A DNA stretch of 64,000 bases, taken from positions 434,001 to 498,000 of the forward strand of contig WTXD01000012.1 of NCBI GenBank assembly GCA_022496205.1, given 5' to 3'. The notes beneath the pieces are model-generated. The model made no database searches. It was given only the letters and a program-made list of their open reading frames with translations, and was not told the origin of the DNA. Source of the DNA: Gloeopeniophorella convolvens. Taxonomy: Eukaryota > Basidiomycota > Agaricomycetes > Russulales. Positions 34,132 through 44,212 of the stretch are shown piece after piece; the stretch's first letter is position 1, and each line of letters opens with the position of its first letter. A program made the position numbers and the translations under genes.

Positions 34132-36243
34132 TCAAGCCAAGATGAGGGCCTCAGCCTGAGGGTTCCGCGCCTTGATATCCATCCGAAGATCCAGAGGGCG
34201 GCTGCACGAGCAGTTAGCGGTCCCGGTCAGGGGTTATAGCGGGGGCGCCTCCGCACGTACATGATGGTACCAGTCGAATAACGCTTCTCTGGTGTGATCT
34301 CGATGCCATTCTCGACTATCTTCGAAATGCGGAGAGCTGCTAGCACCCGCGCTATCGTGAGCCAAACGATGGCCTCAGCATATGCTTTCCCTATTTGAAT
34401 GAGTTAGAATCTGCAAGCTAAACGGCGACTCGACATGCACACACCGGGGCAGAGTCTGAACATGACATTTAATGAGAATAAGAATGAATCAGCCAGTGGA
34501 AAAGACTTACCGGCGCCCGAAGCCGAAGGAGTATGACCGGGGATCTTGCTCGGCAGGCTTTCCCTCAGCTGCGATGAAGCGATCTGGGGAGAACTTCTCC
34601 GGGTTGGAGTATGTCGCGGGGTCGTTGAGTAAACGTCTCGGTCTACATCAGCGTCACCGAATGGGGTGGCAGATACACTAGACATACTGGATGTTTGCAA
34701 CGACGATCGTGTCCTTCGGGATGTGGTAACCCTTGTGCGAGTCCTCAACCAGCGTGCGGTGAGGCATGCCTGCAACGAATTCGTTGAGTCAAAGAAGATC
34801 TTGGGATAACTCAGAGACGTAGTACCAGTAGGCAAGACGTGTCCCCAGCGGAAGACCTCCCACTGCAATGCCTTGATATATGGGAGGGAGTCACGGTCAG
34901 CGAGCGTGGGAAGCCTGTCTGTGCCGATGACGCGGTCGATCTCCTCCTGAGCTTTATGCTGCACCTCGGGATAGAGGGTCATCGCCAGGAAGAAACCGCA
35001 AATAGTCGCGGTGCTCTTAACTCGTCCATGAGCATCCAACCTCCCGGTGAATCCATGTGAAATATTCACCGTGAACGTTCCACCGCCGGCGATGGATGCA
35101 GCAATCCACTTGAGGTTGTGCTCATCCTGGGGACTGAGATTCCCGCTCTTCAAAGTCTCCGATATCAACGAAGGGACTGCAGTCCCTTTTTCCTGGGGTC
35201 GTGAAGTGAGGCATAAATAGGACAATTCCGAGGAACAAAATGTTTGGACGTACGATCTCGCCCTTCGTGAACGCGTATGTGGCTTCGCCAACGGCGATGT
35301 CGGTAGGGTGCAGTTCAGCGCCAATTTTCTTGAAATTACCATATGGCGCCCATGCTGGCCAATATTTCACTGTTTCCAGGCTCAGGACTACTATAGAGCC
35401 AAAGCATCTTGGGGGCACTCACAGGCAGGGACCATGTCAACATTGAAAGCACCGGGCGGGCTGACTCGCGAGAAGTTCAGCATGGCAGATTTTACGAGGT
35501 CGACGACTGGGTCATTCTGCTCTTGAGCTTTGTATCCGTGGGTGATTAAGAGAATGGCCGAGCCGACAGTGCTGCATTGAAACATGTCAACACTCAGAAC
35601 AGCAACTATCCCGATGAAAACGCACTGGCGGAAGTTCTCTTCCAAGTTCTTCGGGTCGCGAAGTATGGTTTTCAAGAAATGGCAGGTTTCGTCCTCGAAG
35701 AGGGGGTTGAACTTGTCCAGCGCGGCACGCGTCGCGACGCCCTCATGCCCGATCTTGCGCATCCACTTGAAGCGACTGTCGTACATCTGGGTCATAATCA
35801 CCTCGCTGAAGCCGGCGAACGTGCGTGTCATGCTCCATTGCGGACGGTCAGAGTACGCTGCGCCTTTTCTCTCGAGGATCTCATTGACGCTCGCCGCCTC
35901 GTTGAGGATGAGGATCGGCTGACCCGCCGCCTCAACGTAGACCATAGGGCCTGATCGAGATTGCAGCTTGTCAGACAGACAAAGTGGCAATTGCAAGCGC
36001 GCGCGTACCATACTGCTCACCCCACTTAGTGAAGGTCTCTGCCGCATTCTCGCGAGGCAGGTCGAGTAAGTTCCCAATCACAGGCCAACCCTTCGGGCCA
36101 GGGGGCAGCGGAAGCGCCGGCCTCTTCTTCGACAGCTTCCAGAGTAGAACAATGACGAGCAAGGCGGCGACAACGTTCGTCCACGAGAGCGAGACCGACA
36201 TCGCCTGGACGGGGAGGAAGATCCCACAGAGGTAGAAGGTCAT
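34132..36243 (-). CDS. Cytochrome P450 monooxygenase, copy 3
   Basis: Third tandem P450. The start is at MTFYLCGIFLP (36243) or MSVSLSWTN (36201); the anchor is NVVAALLVIVLLWKLS, and the hinge is [20 protein letters not shown]. Other blocks: MVYVEAAGQPILILNE, FKWMRKIGHEG, EVFRW (ExxR), MPHRTLVEDSHKGYHIP, NPEKFSPDRF and haem loop FGFGRRLCPG, with the Cys on an 11-nt microexon (34445-34455). In the I-helix the intron seen in copies 1 and 2 is absent, and the motif reads AGGGTFT instead of AGADT/GGFDT: the usual acidic residue is replaced by Phe and the following Thr is kept. That may alter oxygen activation. The stop is at 34132. All joined exons are open, so I treat it as a gene. Confidence 0.9.
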
Positions 36244-36314
36244 TGCTGTGAGTTAATGCTGTAGTTGAGAGACGTACAGGAGGATTGTGCGAGATGTCGC
36301 TGGGCTGCACAAGT

Positions 36315-36321
36315 CTTTATA
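36315..36321 (-). promoter_or_regulatory. TATA-like box upstream of P450-3
   Basis: The minus strand reads TATAAAG about 72 bp before the first P450-3 Met. The position and spacing resemble those of P450-2. Confidence 0.5.
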
Positions 36322-37141
36322 CCAACGGTGAATTGCGTCCGGTTCCGACTTGATCCCAAGGCCCCCCAAGGAGCACCCATCGATCCCCAGACGCAGGTGC
36401 TTTGAGGGCAATTTTGGCGCAGCGGTTCTGACAGAGGTTGAGGCCGGGGTCCCCGGATTGAACCGTATAGAAGAACGAGAATTTAGGCGCCGTACGCTCC
36501 GCCAATCTTTTCAGCAGCGTGTCAACGGGCTCGCTGCAAACGGAGAGGCAGGGGACGACGCACCCGGAGGCAACACTCCGAGCATACAGTCCAGCCCCCT
36601 ACGCAAATGCGTCACCAGCGATTCGCTGGACGGAGCCTGAAACGTGCGAGGCAGACCGGATCCGAGAGGCGTAGGCCTGCGTAGACTCTCCAGGCGCTGG
36701 GTTTGGGGCGCCTGCCAGCTCAGGTCCGCGAAGCAGATGTTACAAAGCGCAGGCCACGCGCTGGATTCGGTGCGAAGCAGCAAGCCAAGCACGCCCTGCG
36801 ACAATAGATGAGTCACCATCACACGCCTAGATGCGGTGTAGCGAGGCCTGGAAACTGACGAACCTGGCACTTGTGATATTCAACGTGCGTTGCAGTGCTG
36901 AAATTCGCGGCGTTCGTTCAATGTGGACGTCGGTAGAAGAGTCAAGACGAGCAAGGGAGATATCTACAGGGTCGTCCAGGACAGCGCGGGAGATATTGGA
37001 CTTCGTGACTGTGTTTCCAGCCAGCTGGGAAGAGGGCGCATCACCAATGTCCAACTTGAGTGTCTCACCGTCGAGAGCGAGGCCCTGAGTATCGGCATTT
37101 TACGGGTGGTGTCGGAGGAGCAAGGCCAGATTTCTCGGTAG

Positions 37142-37172
37142 GGATCGGCATGGATCGGCCAGGATCGGCCAG
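37142..37172. repeat. Short tandem repeat, GGATCGGC unit
   Basis: Three near-identical units (GGATCGGCAT, GGATCGGCCA, GGATCGGCCA) lie head to tail. It is probably a neutral microrepeat. Confidence 0.6.
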
Positions 37173-38413
37173 TCAGTGCGTGGGAAAGTGTGAGAGTAGC
37201 GCCGTGGCCCCTGGCGCAGAGGGGGACGGATGCATCTCTACACTGGATTCCTCCGAGTCGTCCAGTCTTAAACCATGGAAGACCCGCTGCACGATCATGC
37301 ATGCCCTCTCCGCATGCTCACCGACGGAAGTGCCTCCTGAAGCATCCTAAGCTCGCCCCAAGGTATCGAATCGGGCTGCTCGGGCACCGCGTGCTTTCCA
37401 AAAAGCTCTCCCGGGGCGTACCTCTGTCGCGCGGACAAATCTGCGGCACCGGGTTGGGCAGTGCGCGAGCTCGCGGGCCCATCGAGACCAGTCTGACGCG
37501 CTCGGTAACGCCGCCGGCGCCTTGTGCAGTGGCACCACTTTCGCGAAATACTGGCCACCAGCGCACTTCGCCCGCGCAATGACGCTTGCGTTCGTGTCGC
37601 GGGCAGAATGATGTGCGTTGGGCCGCGGCTCCAGGTGCTAAGCTACAACACGACATCTCGTTGGTGCACCGCGAAATCTCAACGACCCCCGCACTTATTC
37701 ACGGGTACGGTCTGCTCAGGCACCGCCCTAAATGCTTGGTATATTCTCGGACTATGGCGAGCGGCGTGGCATCTGCCCATACAGGGAGGGTACACAAGGA
37801 TCAAAGGCGTATTGCGCTACTCACTTGGGCCCGTAAGATGCTCAACCGTCCTGCGAAAGCAACACATTGACATACCACATCCCGACGATCCGCTGTCAGC
37901 GGGGCCCGCGGACGCCGGCGGAGCCAGCCACTGGCAGGCCTGTCATTTCTAACACCCGCGCACGCGCCGAAATTCGACCTGCCCGAGCGCACCGACGAAC
38001 GCACGCACACGCGTTCCATTGAACGAGCTGCATAGAGCCCGGCTCATCTTCCTGGCGGCTATACATAAACGCCTCACTCAGCAGCTGCTGTGGTTGTATG
38101 CGCCTCCCAGAACCGCCACTGCATCTCACTGCATCGTGTCCGCGGCATTCTGAATCCTGTCAATTTCAGAAGCCAGATCGAAGTCGGCAGACGCCTGCCT
38201 GCCGGGCACCCCTGTGCCCCCGGCCTGGCGCACCCTGACAGTCGCGCGCACGCGCACACTTCCAACAATCCGAGTTTGTGTTCATGGAGCACTAGATATA
38301 ACGTAGGAATAACAGTACAGCAGCACTAAGACAATAAAAAAAAAAGAGGAAGAAGGGTGGCCTATGCACGATGAAGTGGAGAGAAAGACCATAGTAGACG
38401 CAGCCCACATGTG

Positions 38414-40725
38414 TCATGACCCCGCCGCGGCGCGCCGCTCCTTGCTCTTCGCGCCGGGCCCGAACCGCTCCTGGAACCCGATCAGCTCCTCCATCAGCTC
38501 CTCCATCATCTTCATCGTCGACTGGTCCACGGCGGCGCCCGCGTCGCCGGCCCTGTCCTCCATGGCGAGCGGCAGCGATGGCAGTAGTGGCGGTGGTGGC
38601 GGTGGCGGCGGCATGCCGTCGACGGCCATCTCCGTGTCCGCGACGGACAGCGCGGCGAGCGACGCCGCCGCGTCGCCCAGCGCGGCCTGCAGCGCCTCGC
38701 GCCGGCGGTAGCGCTCCGACGCGCTCGCCTGCTCGCGGCCGACCCACTCGACGAGCGCACGCACGCGCTTGTTCATGTCGCCGACGCTCATGCGCTTGCC
38801 CGGCCAGCGCACGCGCACGCCGCGCTCCTCGCCCGCGCCGCGCAGCTGCAGCGGCTGCGGCGTCTTGCTCGGTAGCGTCGGCTCGAGGTGTGCGAGGTAG
38901 TCCGGGAGGCCCCACGACGTCAGTAGCGGCTGCTGCGACTGCGAGTACGTGCGCGAGAAGGATGCGGGCGGCGCCGAGGCGGGAGCGGTGGACCCGTTGA
39001 CGCGCCGTGAGGCCTGGTCGCCCGAGTGCTGGTTGCGCCGCGAACCACCTGCACGTGCACGGCTGCCTCCTGTTCGTCGGCTGGTCGGGGCGGGGGCGGT
39101 GCCGCCGGCAGCTGGTTACGTAATATTATGAGATGATCGAGATTAGGCAGATGAGGCGCACACACCCTCGTCGCCGTCCACGGAGGCCGCGTCCTGCGCC
39201 TGGGCAGCGGGCCTACTTCGTCCGCCACCCCCGCGCCGATTGCGTGGAGCTGGGGTAGGCTTAGGAGGGGGCACTGGGGGTGCGGGCATCGAAATCGACT
39301 TGGGCGTCGGCGCCGCTGGGGTCTCTTCGCGTGGAGGTTTGGGCGCGACGGGCCGATCGGAGGTCGTTGAGGCAGATCGGGTGCGTTTGGTTGAGACGCT
39401 GTAGTAGTGAGATCGAGTGAGACATGAATGAGGGAGATGAAGAGTAGACTGACGCGTCTTCCGAGGCCCGCTTGCGCTTCTTCTTCCCAATGACTGGGCT
39501 AGTGGCTTGCTCATCACCGTCGGCTTGTCCGTTAACGCTCCCATTGATTGGGCTTTGTGGAGGCTGTGTTGTAGAGACAGTAGCCTCCGCTGTGCTGGTC
39601 TCGACGGCGCGAGCCATCATTTCGAGGTCATAGGCCGCGTCACGGCTGTTCATCGTGTTTCGCCGCTTCTGGCTTTTCTGGTGGCTAGGGGAATGCGAAC
39701 GGGAGGCGCGGTTGGCAGTGGCGGATGTGGGGTGTGAGTTTGAGGATGGGTGGCGGTCGCGGGGTCGTTTTGCGAGCTTCCTGCAGGACACAACACACAT
39801 GTCAGAGAGAATATAAGACACATTGTGGCCCAAGCATACCTGAGAAGTTCCACATGCATATCGGGGCGGCATTGTTCACAGTAGTACTCGCTTTGTCTTG
39901 CCTCTTCTTCATGCACTATTCCCATGCATGCGCCATGCTGCCAAACGTTGCATTTCTCGCACTGGACAAAGAACTCGCCAGCGCCCTCGTCGTCGTCACC
40001 TGCAATGGGGATGGGGTGTGTTAGAAGACGAGTTGGGCATGCCGGAAGGGTGGCGGGAAAGATGTGGCTCTGGCTGATGCGTATGGGAAGACGATCATGG
40101 GGGCGCCTCGCAGGGTGGGCAATCTGGGATTAGGCGCCGGATTGGCGAACATCGCGGTACCCCGCCTGGAGTGCCCGGGAGTCAAACGGGATCGCGCCCC
40201 GAGCAAGAAGCCATCACCATGGAACGAATAATGGTCGCAGAGTATATCGAGGGGAGCAAAGAAGAAAAGCAACGTACCGGCGTTGCCACACACACAACGC
40301 GTGACACCTTGTTCCTCTTCCTCAGCCTCGGGGTCTGCGCTGAGGTCGAGGACGAGGTCTGGGTGCTGGCCCTCGGCCATGATGGTGTCTATGGCGAGGC
40401 CGAGCACAGGCTTTTCCTTTTCCTTGCCCTTGCGCTTTGTGCGTCCATTGCCGTTCTGGAGAGGGGTGATGCCGTTGGTGGTGCCGTTCGGGCCGTTCTT
40501 GTGGTGTTCGTCTGATGGATCATCTGGCTCTTCCTGCTTGGTGCGCTTGCGAGTGGAGGAGACGGAGGAGGAGCGTTTGACAGCGGGGGGGCGTGGGGCA
40601 GACTCTGAGCTTGGGGAGTCGGGGGACTTTGAGGTGCTGGCTGAGCCGGAGGGGACACTGCGTCGTCCCGAGCGGCGCGTTTCTCTTGGAGAAAGAGGCG
40701 GGCCCATTGTGGCGACCTGGGCCAT
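38414..40725 (-). CDS. PHD-finger protein, CTI6-like (Rpd3L histone deacetylase complex)
   Basis: Likely chromatin reader that links histone methyl marks to a histone deacetylase. The start is at MAQVATMGPPLSP (40725). A Ser/Pro/Arg-rich N-terminus is followed by an acidic stretch (EAEEEEQG) and the PHD finger, split over introns: TRCVCGNAG, then DDDEGAGEFFVQCEKCNVWQ, HGACMGI and YYCEQC. The C2-C2-H-C spacing is correct and the aromatic cage residue is present in WQHG. Downstream are a basic segment (KLAKRPRDRHP), a KKKRKRASEDAS nuclear localisation signal and Pro-rich linkers. A conserved C-terminal block follows (WGLPDYLAHLEPTLPS, WPGKRMSVGDMNKRVRALVE), and the gene ends at 38414. Cti6 of yeast has the same PHD-plus-C-terminal architecture. 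The function is inferred from this similarity. The gene is divergent from ILV1. Confidence 0.8.
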
Positions 40726-41682
40726 GGGGAGAGGATGGGGAGGATGTGGGACGGGACGGAAGAGAGCGAGAGCGCGAGATGGCAAACGGGGAAGCTCAAG
40801 CTGGGACCAGACACCAGCGCTTCTCCGCTTTAGGGCTGGCGCAGTTGAATCGCCGAATGACCCCTCCCGCTCTTCTTTCCTCCCTCCTCGACCCACCCAC
40901 CACACCTTCAGCACACACCGCCCGCCCCCCGCACATCCCTGCCATCCCCGCTCGCCCACAGCCCGCTCCAGCCCATGGGAACACCGACAACCACCCCAGG
41001 TCACCCTCCTCCCATATGGCCTCCCTTCCCCCACTCCCAGGCCCGTATCTCGCTGCGCACACGGCTTCTGTGACCCCTCTTCTCCGTCAGTGCCATCGTG
41101 GGTAGTCCCTTGCGCTCACCCGCCTCCCCCAGACAACCCCACGGTCATCCGCAGTATCGATAGCCACACGCCTGGCTCCCCCAGCATCTATGAGCTCGTC
41201 AGCGATCATCGCGTACCCATTTGCGTCCCTCGTGGACACCCATGCCTTGATACCGGCCGTGCTCCCCCTCCCGCCGACATAAGCGCCAGCGTGCCGTATG
41301 TTCTGCTTTTTTGTCGAAATGGCATTGACGTCAAGTCACGTGATGTGACTTCCGACGCGTCGCACGCGTTCTTTCGTCTCTTCTTGCCATTGCTTTGTAT
41401 CTAGTTGTACAAAGGACAGAATACATTGGATATTTCCCTTTATTCGCGCGACTCTTCTTTCGCCGTTGCGACCTCCCTGCCCGCGGTGACGCCGTAGTGT
41501 GAATCGCCTCCCAGCCACGTGGCGCCCATTGGGGTACCTTGATCCCGGTGTTTGCCGAGACGTATTGACTCGGTAATCGGCGTGCGGGATCTCTGACTCG
41601 GTCCGGACCTCCACACCACGTTTTGCTTTAGACTTAGAACAGTCTCAGAACAACAATCATTGTTGCAACTATTGCAGCTAGA
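40726..41682. promoter_or_regulatory. Shared divergent promoter of the CTI6-like gene and ILV1
   Basis: About 960 bp between two start codons facing away from each other. The left half is C/T-rich on the plus strand (pyrimidine tracts around 40850-40930). The sequence TCACGTGATGTGAC lies near 41336, an E-box-like CACGTG next to an imperfect palindrome. These are candidate regulatory elements only. Confidence 0.5.
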
Positions 41683-43596
41683 ATGACACTCGAATATTCC
41701 TCGCACGCACCAGAGCCTGTAGCATGGCCGCGTCTGCCTCCTCATCTCTTGCTGCCCTCAAAAACCCCTGACTACCTCCGCCTCATCCTAACCGCGAAAG
41801 TCTATGAGATCCTCAAGGAAACCCCACTCGTGCATGCCCCGAATCTCAGCGCAAAACTAGGCAACCAGGTCTACCTCAAGCGCGAAGATCTACATGAGGT
41901 CTTCAGCTTCAAAATCCGTGGCGCGTACAACTTTATGGCCAGTCTTTCAGAGGAGGAGCGATGGAAGGGCGTCGTCACCTGCAGCGCCGGTCAGCAGCAC
42001 CGCATGCCTGCCTAAACCCCCCCCGCCCCCTAACGCCCGCACGCCCTTATGCTAGGCAACCACGCCCAGGGCGTTGCCCTCTCCGGCGCACGGCTCGGCG
42101 TCCCATGCACCATCGTGATGCCCAAGGGCACGCCGACAATCAAGGTGCGCAACGTCGCGCGGCTGGGGCCAAAGTCGTCCTCCACGGCGCCGACTTCGAC
42201 GAGGCCAAGACCGAGTGCGCACGCCTCGCGCCGAGTACGGGCTTATCTTCGTCCCACCATATGACGACCCGCTCGTCATCGCCGGCCAGGGCACCGTCGG
42301 GATGGAGATCCTCAAGCAGGTGCCGGACGCAGACCACCTCGACGCCATCTTCGGCGCGGTCGGCGGCGGCGGGCTCGTCGCGGGCATCTGCGAGTACGTC
42401 AAGCGCATCGGCGGCCCGCGCATGCGCGTCTTTGGCGCGGAGACGTTCGACGGCGACGCGATGGCGCGCAGCCTCGAGAAGGGCGAGCGGGTCACGCTCG
42501 CGGAGGTCGGCCCGTTCAGCGACGGCACGGCTGTGCGCATAGTCGGCGAGGAACCGTTCCGCATCTGCCAGCAGCTCCTCGACGGCATCGTCAAGGTCGA
42601 CAATGACGAGATCTGTGCCGCATCAAGGACATCTTCGAGGGTGCGCGCGCTCCGCCGCCCTTCTTCCGCTTCCCCAACTGACAGGCGTGCGAGTGCAGAG
42701 ACGCGATCGGTCACCGAGCCCGCGGGCGCGCTCGCGCTGGCTGGTCTGAAGCGGTACATCCTGGACAACGAGCTCGTGGGCGCGGGGAAGAAGTTCGTCG
42801 CGGTGGTCAGCGGGGCTAACATGAACTTCGACCGGCTGCGCTTCGTCGCTGAGCGCGCGGCGCTGGGCGAGGGGCGCGAGGCGCTCCTGAGCGTCGACAT
42901 CCCAGAGCGGCCCGGCAGGTACGCGCCGCGCCCTCTTCCCCCCGCCGGCCCGCCTCGCGCCTAAGCGAGCCGCCGCCCAGCTTCTTCGCGCTGCACACGG
43001 CGATCCACCCGCGGCCCGTGACCGAGTTCATCTACCGGTACAACGCGCCCGAGCGCGCGCACGTCTTCCTCTCCTTCCAGCTCGACACGACCGCCGCGCC
43101 GTGGAGGTCGCGGGTGTGCTCGCCGAGCTCGAGCGCGGGGGCATGCACGGGCACGATATCAGCGATGACGAGATGGCCAAGAGCCACACGCGCTACATGG
43201 TTGGCGGCGCGTCTGACGTGCCCAATGAGCGCATCTTTCGCTTTGGTGCGCCTGCGCGCCGCGTCGCCGCCGCCACTGATGCTGACGCTGGCGCCGCCTC
43301 GCGCCTGCAGAGTTCCCCGAGCGCCCGAACGCGCTGCGCAAGTTCCTCTCGTCGCTCCGGATGGGGTGGAACATCACCCTGTTCCACTACAGGAACCACG
43401 GTGCCGGTGCGTGCCCTCGCGCTCGCCCTCTCAATCCGCACTAACCGCCGACCCATCAGATCTCGGCAAGGTGCTGGCGGGCATCCAGGCGCCGCCCGAG
43501 GACTCGGAACAGTTCGACGAGTTCTTGCGCGAGCTGGGGTACCCTTACGTCGAGGAGACGCAGAATGAGGTGTACAAACGGTATTTGCGGAAATAA
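41683..43596 (+). CDS. ILV1: Threonine dehydratase, biosynthetic (ILV1), with apparent frameshifts
   Basis: PLP enzyme that deaminates threonine to 2-oxobutanoate, the first step to isoleucine, in mitochondria. The start [12 protein letters not shown] leads to ETPLVHAP, the PLP Lys in [19 protein letters not shown], the glycine loop [36 protein letters not shown], and a C-terminal regulatory domain ([45 protein letters not shown]). Splice sites are preserved. Four single-base deletions break the reading frame inside exons: near 42161-42170 (RLG|AKVV), near 42221-42230 (ECARLA|EYG), near 42611-42620 (EICA|IKDIF) and near 43091-43100 (DTTA|AVEVAG). If real, the gene is dead. If they are sequencing indels in GC runs, it is intact. 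The stop is at 43596. Confidence 0.85.
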
Positions 43597-44212
43597 CGCC
43601 GGGGCGATCTCGATGCGATGCGCCGGTTTACCGTAGTGCTAGTACCTGGCACCGCAGCATTTGCCGAATGTACTGTATGATCAAGTGGAGGCGTGCGTCC
43701 ATGGTTAGGTACGCATTGGAGTGCGTTGCCTGAATTTTGCTTTCTCGGTTAGATTGTGCGATCGCTTAGCATTGGAGGGCAGCGATTGCATCTTCGCTCC
43801 CTGCATGCGCAGGCGATAAGTAGCTGTTCTAGCAGGTTTGCTAAATCCGGATAGTTTGATTGCGGGGAAGCGTGGCACTAGCTTTACTGGGTACAGACAA
43901 ATGACAATAACAATGGCAGCAGAACTCGAGAACAACACCCGGAGAAACCGAGGTACAGACGGGACTAGTGGTAGTGCTACTGGACTTCTTACTAATGGAA
44001 CAGGCTACTCGTGGCAACAACAACGTCATAAAGAGGAAAAAGCGAATTAGTTCTGGTGATGACGCCGCCTTCCGGAGTCCAATACTGTATCCAAGAATTG
44101 AGGCTATGACTTGCGGAGAAAAACACTGCCTTGAGTGGGGAAGCGATATAGGCCCCTCGAGAAGCTACGCGGCGCTGCATGCTTGCGGCGCAAGTCCTCG
44201 CTGGAGGCGCGT
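43597..44212. other. Intergenic between convergent genes
   Basis: Tail-to-tail spacer between ILV1 and the terpene cyclase. AT-richer than the flanking genes; no gene seen. Confidence 0.6.

Larger units (their letters stand above)
36244..38413. other. Intergenic, P450-3 promoter and spacer
   Basis: About 2.2 kb without a recognised gene. It contains a TATA-like element for P450-3, a short tandem repeat of a GGATCGGC unit near 37142-37172, and a poly-A run at 38335-38346. Mid-size frames overlap on both strands and none carries a motif. Confidence 0.5.

Noticed and set aside
42052..42900. 282-codon minus-strand frame opposite ILV1
   Set aside because: The plus strand has the PLP-enzyme motifs. 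The minus frame has no signature and is Ser/Arg-rich.
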